From positions 248,001 to 312,000 of the forward strand of contig CP036424.1 in the NCBI GenBank assembly GCA_007745835.1: DNA of 64,000 nucleotides, written 5' to 3'. Positions within the stretch are counted from its first letter, which is position 1. Each line of letters starts with the position of its first letter. This DNA is from Planctomycetes bacterium MalM25 (GTDB lineage: Bacteria > Planctomycetota > Planctomycetia > Pirellulales > Lacipirellulaceae). The translations under genes were made by a program, and so were the position numbers. Positions 16,637 to 25,962 of this stretch are shown one piece after another. The notes beneath the pieces were generated by a model. The model saw only the letters and a program-made list of their open reading frames with translations, ran no database searches and was not told the origin of the DNA.

Positions 16637-17371
16637 GTGCGATCTCTCCCCCTGCTGCTCACGGCGCTGCTGGCGACGCCGCTGCTCGCGGCGCCGTCGG
16701 TCTCCTTGGTCGACAACGGCGGGAGCGCGACGCTGAACCTCGTGACCGACGCGCCCGGCGCGTTGGCGGCGGAGATCGCGCTGGAGCTCGGCCCTGGGCT
16801 GACCCTAGTCGAGGCGACGGTCAACGAGACCCTGTTCGACGACCCGAATCCGGGCGACAACCCGTATCTCCCTGGCTCACCCGAGGGGGGCGACACGACC
16901 GGCCTGTGGATCGACACGGAGCAGAACACCCTGTTCGCGTCGTTCGGCTCGGGCGACCTCGGCGTGGGGGCGTTCGAGTTTCTGACCTTCGAGTATGCAG
17001 GCGAAGGCGACGCGTCGGCTGTCGGGGTGGTTGCGCAAAAGGGGATGACTCACAACGTCCTGTTAGGCGATTCGACCATCTGTGACGATTGCGTTGTCAT
17101 TGATTACCCATGTGGCGACTTTGATAACAATGGTTCTGTCGGCGACGGCGACCTGACGTTGCTCCTGAGCAATTGGGGCGCCGTCGTGCCGCCTGTCCCG
17201 TTCGGTTGGATTGGCACTCAGCCCACAGCGCCGTTGATAGGCGACGATGAGTTGACCTGCCTCTTGTTGGCTTGGGGGGGGGCAGCCCCTGCCGCGGTCC
17301 CTGAGCCCGCCGCCGCCTTCTTGGCGTTTGCGGCGGCCGGCTTGCTGCTGGCGCGGCGTGTGCGCTCCTAA
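16637..17371 (+). CDS. PEP-CTERM protein with dockerin-like repeats, copy 1
   Basis: A 244-residue exported protein with a GTG start 10 bases after the previous gene, a GAGGAG ribosome site and a signal peptide ending LLAA. The N-terminal half is a beta-rich domain resembling a cohesin or carbohydrate-binding fold (GALAAEIALEL, NPGDNPYLPGSPEGGD). It is followed by a dockerin-type calcium-binding segment (CGDFDNNGSVGDGDLTLLLS) and a second, partial one (GDDELTCLLLAWG). A PEP-CTERM signal (VPEPAAA, hydrophobic helix, RRVRS) ends the protein. Together these suggest a surface-anchored protein that could join an extracellular assembly. Partners are unknown. Confidence 0.85.
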   Translation: MRSLPLLLTALLATPLLAAPSVSLVDNGGSATLNLVTDAPGALAAEIALELGPGLTLVEATVNETLFDDPNPGDNPYLPGSPEGGDTTGLWIDTEQNTLFASFGSGDLGVGAFEFLTFEYAGEGDASAVGVVAQKGMTHNVLLGDSTICDDCVVIDYPCGDFDNNGSVGDGDLTLLLSNWGAVVPPVPFGWIGTQPTAPLIGDDELTCLLLAWGGAAPAAVPEPAAAFLAFAAAGLLLARRVRS

Positions 17372-17386
17372 CCGCAGGACCTGACA

Positions 17387-18133
17387 ATGCGCAGCCTGAC
17401 GCTGCTAACGATCGCCCTCACGGCAGCGCCCGCCATCGCGGCGCCGAGCCTTGCGATAGTCACCGACAACACGGGGGGCGTGGTCGTGCAGATCACGACC
17501 GATGCGCCCGGCGCGTTGGCGGCGGAGATCGCCTTCGAGACGTTCGGCGTTCCCATCGAAGAAGCGATCGTCAACACCGACCTGTTCGACGACCCGAACC
17601 CGGGCGATAACCCCTACCTCGATGGCTCTCCCGTAGGCGGAGACACAACCGGTCTATGGATCGATCACGAGGCGGGCCGAGTCTTTGCCTCGTTTGGATC
17701 CGAGGATCTTGGTGTCGGCACGTTTGACTTCTTGTCGCTCGATCTTGATATGGGGGGAATCTGTGGCGATGTCTCTGCTGATGTTGGTGTTTCCGGTCTT
17801 GTTGCCCAAACGGGCGTCGTGGGAGAGATGTTGACCGCCTACGGTGTGGCGTACGAGTACTGCCCCATCTTCAATGCGGACTTCGACTTTGATGGCGCCG
17901 TTGGCGACGCCGACCTGACGCTGTTGCTCAGCAACTGGGGAGAGCCGATCCCTCCCGTACCGTCAGGCTGGATCGGAGCGCAGCCTACCGCGCCCAACGT
18001 CGGAGACGACGAGCTGACAGTCCTGCTGAGCACTTGGGGTTTCAGAATCGTACTGGCGGTTCCTGAACCTACCGGGGTAATAACCCTCTTGGCCTGCCTG
18101 GCCCTCGGTATGCCGCTTCGGCGAAAACTCTAA
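17387..18133 (+). CDS. PEP-CTERM protein with dockerin-like repeats, copy 2
   Basis: A 248-residue paralogue of the preceding gene, starting 15 bases after it with AGGACC upstream of the ATG. The same layout is present: signal peptide, beta-rich domain (GALAAEIAFE, DDPNPGDNPYLDG, GDTTGLWID), dockerin-like NADFDFDGAVGDADLTLLLS, a second half-repeat GDDELTVLLSTWG, then VPEPTG with a hydrophobic helix and RRKL. Calcium-ligand positions (D-x-D-x-D pattern) are better preserved in this copy. Its stop overlaps the stop of the converging sulfatase gene by four bases (18130-18133). Confidence 0.85.
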   Translation: MRSLTLLTIALTAAPAIAAPSLAIVTDNTGGVVVQITTDAPGALAAEIAFETFGVPIEEAIVNTDLFDDPNPGDNPYLDGSPVGGDTTGLWIDHEAGRVFASFGSEDLGVGTFDFLSLDLDMGGICGDVSADVGVSGLVAQTGVVGEMLTAYGVAYEYCPIFNADFDFDGAVGDADLTLLLSNWGEPIPPVPSGWIGAQPTAPNVGDDELTVLLSTWGFRIVLAVPEPTGVITLLACLALGMPLRRKL

Positions 18134-19893
18134 CTCCCGCCGACGCGCACCTCGAGCGTGTCGCTCACGCCGTCACGCGAGTACGCCGGCACGCTCCGAT
18201 CGGCCAGCGGGCGGGCGTCGTCCCATGAGAAGACCGTCACCCGGGCGCGCCCCGGTCGGTGGGCGGTCAGCTCGCCGAACTTGTTGATGCTCGCCACCTC
18301 GGGGTCGCTCGATTCCCAGACGACGTTCTGCCGCGTCGCGTCGGCGGGCAGCACTTGGCAGGCGAGCGTGAGGGTCTCGCCGACCTCCGCCGTGCCGCGG
18401 GGGGCCGAGAGCTTCAGGTCGGTCACGGCGACGTAGGCGTGGGCATCGACGATCGCTTGCAGTCGTTCGCTCGCTCGACGCTGCTCGGGGTCGAGTTCCT
18501 CGGCGGGCAGGCCGCTGTGGTGGATGTGCTTGAAGGCGATCTCCACCTGGCGGTCGCCACCCCTTTCGAGCCGGTCGGTCCGCAGGTCAAAGAACCGCCC
18601 CTCCGGGTAGCTGTGGTGCGGGGCGTAGCGTTTGAAGTCCTTGTCGAAGGCGTACCGCAGCACGCGGTCGAGGTCGGTCGCTTGGCGGTTCGCGTTGTAC
18701 CACGTGTAGATGTGATCGCGGTGCTCGCCCGCGGCGCCCGCGACCTGATCCCAGAAGCTGAGGCCGTCGATCGCGTCGGCGTTGGGCGCGTCGATCTCGG
18801 TCGCCTCGTAGAGCGTCGGGCAGAGATCGACCACATCGACCAGGCCGGCGTAGCGGCTGCCGGCGGGGACCTTGCCGGGCTGCGAGAAGACGAGCGGCAC
18901 GTGCAGTCCGTTGTCCTTGGTGTCCCCCTTGCCGCCGACGTAGTCGGAACCGTCCGCCAGGTGATGGACGAACGGCTCCTTGGTCCCGTTGTCACCCATC
19001 ACGACAACCAGCGTGTTCTCGCGCAGGCCGAGCGCGTCGAGCTTGTCGATCACGTTGCCGATCAGCTTGTCGGCGTACATGACCATGTCGGGGAAGTAGT
19101 AGCGGTCGTCGCCGTCGCAAGGCTTGTTGCGGCAGTTGGTGTCGGGGAACGTGTCGTACGCCTTGCGAGGGGTCGTGTCGGGCGTGGGGGTGTGCTCGTC
19201 GTGGACGAGGATCATCGGGTAGTAGAGGAAGAACGGCTCGTCCCGGTGGCGGTCGATGAAGTCGAGCGCGTGCCGGTTCACGATGTCGGGCCCGTACCAC
19301 CGGCGGCCGGTCTCCGGGTCGATCTCGGTCGGCTTGTTCTTGTAGTTGACCAGCTCACCGTTCTCGACGAGCAGCGGGTTGAGATAGCGGCGTCCCTCGT
19401 CGGTCACGTCGAAGCAGCAGAACTCGTCCCAGCCGAATCGGTAGAGGTAGTCTTTCGCGGGGAGGTCCTTCGTGCCGCGCGTCTGCTTCCACTTGCCGAA
19501 CATGCCGGTCGTGTACCCGGCCCGCTGGAAAACGTCGCCGAACGTGATCTGCGAGGCGTGCAGCGACTTGGCCTTCAGGAAGTTGCGGCTGTTGTACTGA
19601 CCGGTCATCAGCGCGACGCGGCTCGGCTCGCACAGCGGGTAGATGTACGCCTGCTCGCAGAGCAGGCCCTCCTCGGCCAGCCGGTCGATCCGCGGGGTCG
19701 ACATCGGTCGCCGATCGAAACGCCCGAACTTCTCGCTGACCTCCGTCGAACCGTAAGCCGACACGCCGTAGTGGCTGAGATCGTCGATCAGCACGAAGAC
19801 GACGTTCGGCCGCTGGGCGAGTGCCGGCAACGCGAACAAGAGCACGCCGAGAATCGGCGCGGAGCACATGAAACGAAGAAGGAAGGGACGCAT
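18130..19893 (-). CDS. secreted sulfatase with C-terminal Ig-like (Big_2) domain
   Basis: A 587-residue sulfatase with a signal peptide (about 1-27). Metal ligands Asp37/Asp38 lie in VFVLIDDLS, and the formylglycine signature is Cys88 in LCEPSRVALMTGQ, so Cys88 would be converted to formylglycine. Further active-site features are GMFGKWKQT and MGDNGTKEPF. After about residue 500 comes a bacterial Ig-like group 2 domain (LKLSAPRGTAEVGE, ATRQNVVWESSDPEVASI), a surface or polysaccharide-binding module not usual in plain sulfatases. The likely role is desulfation of marine polysaccharides outside the cytoplasm. It converges on the PEP-CTERM operon with a four-base stop overlap. Confidence 0.9.
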   Translation of the reverse strand: MRPFLLRFMCSAPILGVLLFALPALAQRPNVVFVLIDDLSHYGVSAYGSTEVSEKFGRFDRRPMSTPRIDRLAEEGLLCEQAYIYPLCEPSRVALMTGQYNSRNFLKAKSLHASQITFGDVFQRAGYTTGMFGKWKQTRGTKDLPAKDYLYRFGWDEFCCFDVTDEGRRYLNPLLVENGELVNYKNKPTEIDPETGRRWYGPDIVNRHALDFIDRHRDEPFFLYYPMILVHDEHTPTPDTTPRKAYDTFPDTNCRNKPCDGDDRYYFPDMVMYADKLIGNVIDKLDALGLRENTLVVVMGDNGTKEPFVHHLADGSDYVGGKGDTKDNGLHVPLVFSQPGKVPAGSRYAGLVDVVDLCPTLYEATEIDAPNADAIDGLSFWDQVAGAAGEHRDHIYTWYNANRQATDLDRVLRYAFDKDFKRYAPHHSYPEGRFFDLRTDRLERGGDRQVEIAFKHIHHSGLPAEELDPEQRRASERLQAIVDAHAYVAVTDLKLSAPRGTAEVGETLTLACQVLPADATRQNVVWESSDPEVASINKFGELTAHRPGRARVTVFSWDDARPLADRSVPAYSRDGVSDTLEVRVGGS

Positions 19894-19986
19894 CGAGGAG
19901 CCTCGGGAGCAAGTGGTTCTGAACCCACAAGCGTAACCCGACGGTCGCCGAGATACGAAACCCCTGCCGCCGCGGTTTACTCGCGA

Positions 19987-22128
19987 TTACCCCTCGGCCG
20001 TGTCGCCTTCGGCCTTGGTGCTGCTCGGCGGGGTCGCCTTGCGCTCGGCGAGGGTGCCCGGCACGATCTTCGGCCCGGCGCTGGCGTTCTCGATGAGCAC
20101 CTTAAGCTCGTCGCCGTCGATGACCTCTTTTTCCATGAGCGCCTTGGTGACCGCCTCGAGCGAATCGCGGCGGCTGCGGAGCGTGTCGCGGGTGTGGTCG
20201 AGCATCTGATCGACGATCCGCTTGACCTCCTGGTCGATCTCGCGGGTGGTCTGCTCGCTGTGGTGCTTCGCGTAGCCCCCCTCGCCGCCCAGGAAGCCGG
20301 TCGCCTGCTCGCGGAACTTCACGCGGCCCAGGCGGCTCATGCCGAAGTCCATGACCATGGCGCGGGCGATCTCGGTCGCCTTCTCCAGGTCGCTGGTGGC
20401 GCCGGTGGCGATCTCGTCGTAGACCAGCTCTTCGGCGACCGTGCCGGCCAGCGCGACCTGGATTTGGCTCTCGAGCTGGCTCTTGGTTTTGGTGAATTGC
20501 TCGGTCTCGGGCCGCTGCCACATGTAGCCCAGCGCGCCGAGGCCGCGGGGGATGATCGTCACCTTGTGGACCGGGTCGGTGTTCGGCAGCGCGTAGGCCA
20601 CGAGGGCGTGGCCCGCTTCGTGGTAGGCGGTGCGCAGCTTCTCGTCGTCGGACATGATCCGGCTCTTCTTCTCGAGCCCCATGCCGACGCGCTCGACCGC
20701 CTCGTTGAACTCGGCCATCGTGACCATGTCGCGGTCGTTCCGCGCCGCGAGCAGGGCGGCCTCGTTGACGATGTTCGCTAGGTCGGCCCCGACGAAGCCG
20801 CTGGTGATCGCCGCGAGCGCTTCGACATCGACGTCGTCGCCCACCTTCACGTTCGCCAGGTGCACCTCAAGGATGTCCTTACGGCCAGAGACGTCGGGCC
20901 GATCGACCAGCACTTGGCGGTCGAAACGCCCCGGGCGCAGCAGCGCCGGGTCGAGCGTCTCGGGGCGGTTGGTCGCGCCCATGATGATGATGCCGCTGTT
21001 GGTGCCGAAGCCGTCCATCTCGACGAGCAGAGCGTTGAGCGTCTGTTCGCGCTCGTCGTGGCTGCCCATCTGGCCGTTGCCGCGCGTCTTGCCGAGCGCG
21101 TCGAGCTCGTCGATGAAGACGATGCAGGGCGCCTTCTGTTCGGCCTGCTGGAACATGTCTCGCACCCGCGCGGCGCCGACGCCGACGAACATCTCGACAA
21201 AGTCTGAACCGCTGAGCGAGAAGAACGGCACGCCCGCCTCGCCCGCGACCGCCTTGGAGAGGAGCGTCTTGCCCGTGCCCGGGGGGCCGACGAGCAGCAC
21301 GCCCTTCGGGATGCGCCCGCCGAGGCGTTGGTAGCGTTCCGGGGTCTTGAGGAAGTCGACGACCTCGCGGAGTTCTTCGCACGCCTCGTCGATGCCGGCG
21401 ACGTCGTCGAAGGTGACTTCGAGGTCCTCTTGGGCGTACAGCTTGCCGCGGCTGCGGCCGAACGCCATCGGCGACCCGGCGCCCCCCAGCCGGCGGAGCA
21501 TGAAGATCGCCATGCCGATCAGCAGCGCCATGAAGATCCACATCGGCAGGTACTGGAGCCAGTCGCTGGGCCGCGCTGCGGCCTTGTACTCCAGGTTGTT
21601 TGCGTCGAGCAGCGGGCCGACCTGCTGCAGATTGCGGTTCCAATTGACCAGGAAGCTGACCTCGGCCTCGCTGGTCTCCTCGCCGTCGTCGCCGACCACG
21701 GGCGTCAGATCGCCCGAGGTGTCGTCCCCCGTGGGCGCCATTGCGCCGAGGGGCAGCACCTGGCGGGTCACCTTGCCGGTGACCCCGACGTTGCCCACCA
21801 CAAGATTCTTGAGTTTGGACAGCCGGACCTGCCGCTCGGGGCTGAGGGTCCGATCGAGGTAGACGATGTAGCCGGGGCCCGCGGGGCGGGGCTCTTCCTC
21901 GGGCGAGCCGGCCTCTTGGGGGGGCGTGTACGACGCCTCGACCAGCTTCTCGAACTCGGTCCAGTCCAACGTGACCGAGGACTTCCCGCTGAAGAGCGTG
22001 ACCGCGAGCATCAGCAGCACGAACAGCGCGAGCAGGTACCAGATGAAGCTGACCGGCTGGCCCGCCGGTTTTTTGCCCTCGGCGCCACGCTTGTCGGGGT
22101 CCTGAGGCGGTTGCTGCGGCTTATCCAT
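19987..22128 (-). CDS. ftsH: ATP-dependent zinc metalloprotease FtsH
   Basis: A 713-residue membrane-bound AAA+ protease that degrades unneeded or damaged membrane and cytoplasmic proteins. An N-terminal helix (about 28-47) and a second helix ([16 protein letters not shown]) flank an external domain. The ATPase has Walker A GPPGTGKT (281-288), Walker [11 protein letters not shown] and the second region of homology ending [10 protein letters not shown]. The protease motif HEAGH is at 503-507, with the third zinc ligand in SDLEKAT. The start MDKPQQPP at 22128 is preferred over the longer in-frame ATG at 22233, whose extra 35 residues look like translated leader. It diverges from dxr. Confidence 0.95.
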   Translation of the reverse strand: MDKPQQPPQDPDKRGAEGKKPAGQPVSFIWYLLALFVLLMLAVTLFSGKSSVTLDWTEFEKLVEASYTPPQEAGSPEEEPRPAGPGYIVYLDRTLSPERQVRLSKLKNLVVGNVGVTGKVTRQVLPLGAMAPTGDDTSGDLTPVVGDDGEETSEAEVSFLVNWNRNLQQVGPLLDANNLEYKAAARPSDWLQYLPMWIFMALLIGMAIFMLRRLGGAGSPMAFGRSRGKLYAQEDLEVTFDDVAGIDEACEELREVVDFLKTPERYQRLGGRIPKGVLLVGPPGTGKTLLSKAVAGEAGVPFFSLSGSDFVEMFVGVGAARVRDMFQQAEQKAPCIVFIDELDALGKTRGNGQMGSHDEREQTLNALLVEMDGFGTNSGIIIMGATNRPETLDPALLRPGRFDRQVLVDRPDVSGRKDILEVHLANVKVGDDVDVEALAAITSGFVGADLANIVNEAALLAARNDRDMVTMAEFNEAVERVGMGLEKKSRIMSDDEKLRTAYHEAGHALVAYALPNTDPVHKVTIIPRGLGALGYMWQRPETEQFTKTKSQLESQIQVALAGTVAEELVYDEIATGATSDLEKATEIARAMVMDFGMSRLGRVKFREQATGFLGGEGGYAKHHSEQTTREIDQEVKRIVDQMLDHTRDTLRSRRDSLEAVTKALMEKEVIDGDELKVLIENASAGPKIVPGTLAERKATPPSSTKAEGDTAEG

Positions 22129-22487
22129 ACCGGGTCGGGTCGCGTGGGGAGAATCGTGACGGCGGCGCGAGGGGCGGCGTGGCCCGCTATTTAAACGCAC
22201 GCCGGGGGGCGTCGGTTCTGTCGTTCGCCCCACGAAGGGACGAAGGGGGCGTCGGGGGGTTCGCCTTGCCGGTCCGATCGGCGGTCCAGTAGAATCGCCG
22301 ATCTGCCGGGCGTGAATCGCTGCAAAGGGAAGTCTAGCAACATATTAGCGCCCCGGCTCCCGCCGCCGACCGCTTCGGTGGGAAGGCCGAGTCGAACCGC
22401 TAGCAGTCTCCCCTCGTAACCCTCCCCGTCCGGCTGTCCGCGACAATCGGACCCCTAACCCGCCCCGCGCGACCGCAAGACGCCCTC

Positions 22488-23696
22488 ATGGCCGCCAGCG
22501 ACCCATCCGTTGATCCTGGCGCCGCTCGGCGGGTCGCTGTGCTCGGCTCGACCGGCAGCATCGGCCGCAACGCGATCGAAGTGATCCGCGCCAGCGAAGG
22601 CCGCTTGCGGGCGACCGTTCTCTCGGCCCACACGCGGCTGGACCGGCTCATTGAGCAGGCCGAACTGGTCCGCCCCAAATACGTGGTCGCCGCCGACGAG
22701 CAGGCCGCGGCCGAGCAATCCTGGAAGGGGCTCCCCTCGGACACCAAGCTGCTGGTCGGCGCGGAAGGGCTCGAGGAGGCCGCCACCTGCGACGAGGTCG
22801 ATACGGTGCTGGCCGCCATCGTCGGCGCCGCGGGCGTGCGGAGCACGATCGCCGCGCTCCGCGCCGGCAAGACGGTCGCCCTCGCCAACAAGGAGACGCT
22901 CGTCACCGCCGGCCCGATCGTCCGCCGGATGCTCGACGAGGCCCGCGTGGCGGACCCCGCCGCCCCGCCCCGGCTGCTGCCGGTCGATAGCGAACACAAC
23001 GCGGTCTTCCAGTCGTTGGCGTGCGGTCAACGCAAAGAGGTCGAACGGATCGTGCTGACCGCCAGCGGCGGGCCGTTCCGCACGTGGCCCCGTGAGCAGC
23101 TCGCCCAGGTGACCGTCGATGAAGCCCTCGCCCACCCGACGTGGGACATGGGGCCGAAGATCACGATCGACTCGGCCACGATGATGAACAAGGCGCTCGA
23201 GGTCATCGAAGCGCGGTGGCTGTTCGACGCGCCGGCCGATCGCATCCGTGTGGTCATCCATCCCCAGTCGGTGATCCACTCGATGGTCGAGTTTGTCGAT
23301 GGCTCGGTCGTCGCGCAGCTCGGACCGCCCGACATGAAGCTGCCGATCCAGCACGCCCTGAACCACCCCCAACGCCTGCCCGGCCCCGCCGAGCGGATCG
23401 ACTGGACCCGCGTTCACGACCTGCGTTTCGAGCCGGCCGACTTCGATCGCTTCCCGGCGCTCGAACTCGGCTTCGAGTGCGCCCGCAGCGGCGGGACGAG
23501 CGGCGCGGTGCTCAACGCCGCCAACGAGGCGGCCGTGCAGTCGTTCCTCGACGGCGAGCTGCACTTCACCGAGATCGTCCCCGCCTGCCGCAGCATCCTC
23601 GAAGCGCACGACTACGACCCCGACCCGACGCTCGAGCGGATCGAAGAGATCGACCGCTGGGCACGCGAAGAAATCCACACCTGGGTGTGCGCGTAG
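22488..23696 (+). CDS. dxr: 1-deoxy-D-xylulose 5-phosphate reductoisomerase
   Basis: A 402-residue enzyme of the MEP isoprenoid pathway, converting DXP to 2-C-methyl-D-erythritol 4-phosphate with NADPH. It shows the NADPH-binding GSTGSIG near the N-terminus, ANKETLVTAG, the substrate and metal site DSEHNAVFQ, SGGPFR, and PTWDMGPKITIDSATMMNKA followed by EVIEA. The C-terminal helical domain is intact and the length is normal. It is followed after about 90 bases by rseP, an arrangement common across bacteria. This supports a plasmid-free, complete housekeeping context. Confidence 0.95.
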   Translation: MAASDPSVDPGAARRVAVLGSTGSIGRNAIEVIRASEGRLRATVLSAHTRLDRLIEQAELVRPKYVVAADEQAAAEQSWKGLPSDTKLLVGAEGLEEAATCDEVDTVLAAIVGAAGVRSTIAALRAGKTVALANKETLVTAGPIVRRMLDEARVADPAAPPRLLPVDSEHNAVFQSLACGQRKEVERIVLTASGGPFRTWPREQLAQVTVDEALAHPTWDMGPKITIDSATMMNKALEVIEARWLFDAPADRIRVVIHPQSVIHSMVEFVDGSVVAQLGPPDMKLPIQHALNHPQRLPGPAERIDWTRVHDLRFEPADFDRFPALELGFECARSGGTSGAVLNAANEAAVQSFLDGELHFTEIVPACRSILEAHDYDPDPTLERIEEIDRWAREEIHTWVCA

Positions 23697-23789
23697 CGCC
23701 CTGCGGGCGAGCGTCGAGGCGCGGGTTTTCACCCCCGCCGAAGGCTCGCCCCCGCGACCCTCACCCCTCTAGCCTGAATAACTCCCTCG

Positions 23790-25877
23790 ATGCAAACCCT
23801 CTCCGCGATCCTGCAAGTCGCCCTCGGCCTGGGCTTCGTGATCTTCGTTCACGAATTGGGCCACTTCCTCGTCGCCAAAGCGTGCGGCGTGCGGTGCGAC
23901 AAGTTTTTTGTCGGGTTCGACATCGGCGGTCTGAAGATCAGCCGCAAGTGGGGCGAGACCGAGTACGGCATCGGTGCGCTGCCGTTGGGCGGCTACGTGA
24001 AGATGTTCGGCCAGGACGACAACGTCGCGAACATCGCCGAAGAGATGGAGCGTTCCCGCGCCCTCGAGGGCTCGCCCGACGCGAAGGAGGTCACCGCGCC
24101 GGACGGCAGCAAGATCTGGATCGACAAGCGGAGTTACCTGGCGAAGAGCGTCCCGCAACGGATGGCGATCATCTCCGCGGGCGTGATCATGAACATCATC
24201 TTTGCCGGCATCATGGCCTGGATCGCCTTCGGCGTCGGCGTGCCGGAGTCGCCGGCCGTCGTCGGCGGCGTGTTGCCCGGCGCGCCCGCCTGGGAGGCCG
24301 GTTTGAAGACGGGCGACCGCTTCACCCGCGTCAACGAGATCGAGAACCCGAGCTATCAAGAGCTGACCGAGGAGGTCGTCCTCGGCGATGTCAGCAAAGG
24401 GGTCGACTGCGTCATCCAATCGGCCAACGGCACGACCCGCGATCTCGTGCTCAAGCCCCGCAAGACGGGCAAGATGCCACAGATCGGCGTGCTCCCCTCG
24501 ACGCGGCCGTTCGTCGCGGCGAAGGACGCCGTCATCCCCTTCACGCCCGCGGCCGAACTGGGCGACGCCGGCTTCCACGACGGCGACCAGATCGTGGCGA
24601 TCGGCGCCCGTTCGATCGACTCCTACGCCGACCTCGCCGCGGTCCTGCAGACCCGGATGGACGAGCCGCTCGAGTACACGGTGGTCCGCGGCGGCAAGCC
24701 CCCGAAGGACGACCCGTACGGCGACCTCGAGGGGGGTGAGCGGGTGAGTTTCACTGTCGGCCCGAACGCGATGGAACGCCTCGGCATTGTGCCCCGTCTG
24801 GGACCGATTGTGTCAGTAGCCGCCGACTCTCCCGCGGCGGCGGCTGGCCTGAAGGCCGGCGATCGGATCCTGGCCGTGGACGGGGTCGCTATCGGCGTCG
24901 CCCCGGAGGGCGAGGAGGCGATCGACCCGGTGCTGCTCGAATCCCGCCTGGCCGCGGTCGCCGAGCGGGGCGAAGAGGCGACCCTCCGCGTCGAGCGCGG
25001 TGAGGAGACGCTCGACCTCGCCGTCACGCCACGCGTTGTCGATTGGCGCACCACCAACTTGGTCATCGCCCCGAAGGCGTACGACACGTTGGGCGTCGCC
25101 TGCGAAGTTGCGTCGATCGTCGACGCGATCATCGGCGGCAGCGCCGCGGCCTCCGCCGATCTGAAGGTGGGCGACCGCATCCTGAAGGCGACGCTCCGTT
25201 CGGAGAACCCCAACGAGAAGCTGAGCAAGACGATCGAGATCGATTTCGACGCCGAGGCGAAGAACTGGTCCGCTCTGTTGGACTCGGTGCAGGACCGCTC
25301 GCCCGACTTCGTGGTCGAGCTGTTGTTGGTCCGCTCGGCCAAGCCGGGCGCCGAGGCGTCGGGCGGCGACCCGACGCACACGATCGAGCTGAAGCCCGCC
25401 GCGGTCGCCGACGCCTACACGCCGGCGCGGGGTGTCTCGATCCAGCCGCTTGAGCGGCTGGGCATCGCGGGCTCGATGGCCGAGCAGACCCAGCTCGCTT
25501 GGGACAGTGTCACTCGCAACCTGACGACCGTGCTGCGATTCCTGCAGGGGCTCGGCAGCGGCCAAGTCTCCGCGTCGGGCGCGGGCGGGCCGATCGCCAT
25601 CGCCCAGGGGGCCGGTGCGGCGGCCAACGCAGGATTTGGCTCCTTGCTGATGTTCCTCGTGATGCTCAGCGCGAACCTGGCGGTCCTCAACTTCCTGCCG
25701 ATCCCCGTGCTCGACGGGGGCCACATGGTGTTCTTGCTTTACGAGGGAATCACGGGCCGCCCGGTCAACGAGCGGGTGATGATCGCCCTGCAGATGGTCG
25801 GGCTCTTCTTGCTGCTGGGTCTGATGCTCTACGTGACGACGAACGACATCTCGCGGCTCTTCACCCGGCTCTTCTGA
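23790..25877 (+). CDS. rseP: RseP-type site-2 intramembrane metalloprotease with four PDZ-like segments
   Basis: A 695-residue membrane protease of the RseP/EcfE (M50) family, which cuts anti-sigma factors and signal peptides within the membrane. The zinc motif HELGH is at 21-25 in the first helix; the partner motif NFLPIPVLDGG starts near 634 in the C-terminal part. Between them are four PDZ-like segments, each with a GxxxGDRI/F-type loop: near 154-180, 251-285, 337-365 and 439-465. Escherichia coli RseP has two and is about 450 residues, so this homologue is enlarged by duplication in the periplasmic region. It is probably co-transcribed with dxr. Confidence 0.93.
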   Translation: MQTLSAILQVALGLGFVIFVHELGHFLVAKACGVRCDKFFVGFDIGGLKISRKWGETEYGIGALPLGGYVKMFGQDDNVANIAEEMERSRALEGSPDAKEVTAPDGSKIWIDKRSYLAKSVPQRMAIISAGVIMNIIFAGIMAWIAFGVGVPESPAVVGGVLPGAPAWEAGLKTGDRFTRVNEIENPSYQELTEEVVLGDVSKGVDCVIQSANGTTRDLVLKPRKTGKMPQIGVLPSTRPFVAAKDAVIPFTPAAELGDAGFHDGDQIVAIGARSIDSYADLAAVLQTRMDEPLEYTVVRGGKPPKDDPYGDLEGGERVSFTVGPNAMERLGIVPRLGPIVSVAADSPAAAAGLKAGDRILAVDGVAIGVAPEGEEAIDPVLLESRLAAVAERGEEATLRVERGEETLDLAVTPRVVDWRTTNLVIAPKAYDTLGVACEVASIVDAIIGGSAAASADLKVGDRILKATLRSENPNEKLSKTIEIDFDAEAKNWSALLDSVQDRSPDFVVELLLVRSAKPGAEASGGDPTHTIELKPAAVADAYTPARGVSIQPLERLGIAGSMAEQTQLAWDSVTRNLTTVLRFLQGLGSGQVSASGAGGPIAIAQGAGAAANAGFGSLLMFLVMLSANLAVLNFLPIPVLDGGHMVFLLYEGITGRPVNERVMIALQMVGLFLLLGLMLYVTTNDISRLFTRLF

Positions 25878-25962
25878 CGCCACCGATCTCACTTGCCGGG
25901 GACGGTCAGAACCAGTAATTGCGTGTCCACGGGGGGGCACGATCTGATACTGCGCGCTAGAT

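Noticed and set aside
18259-20781. A plus-strand open frame of 840 codons opposite the sulfatase and ftsH
   Set aside because: It is antisense to two certain genes, spans their intergenic region, and has shadow-type composition.
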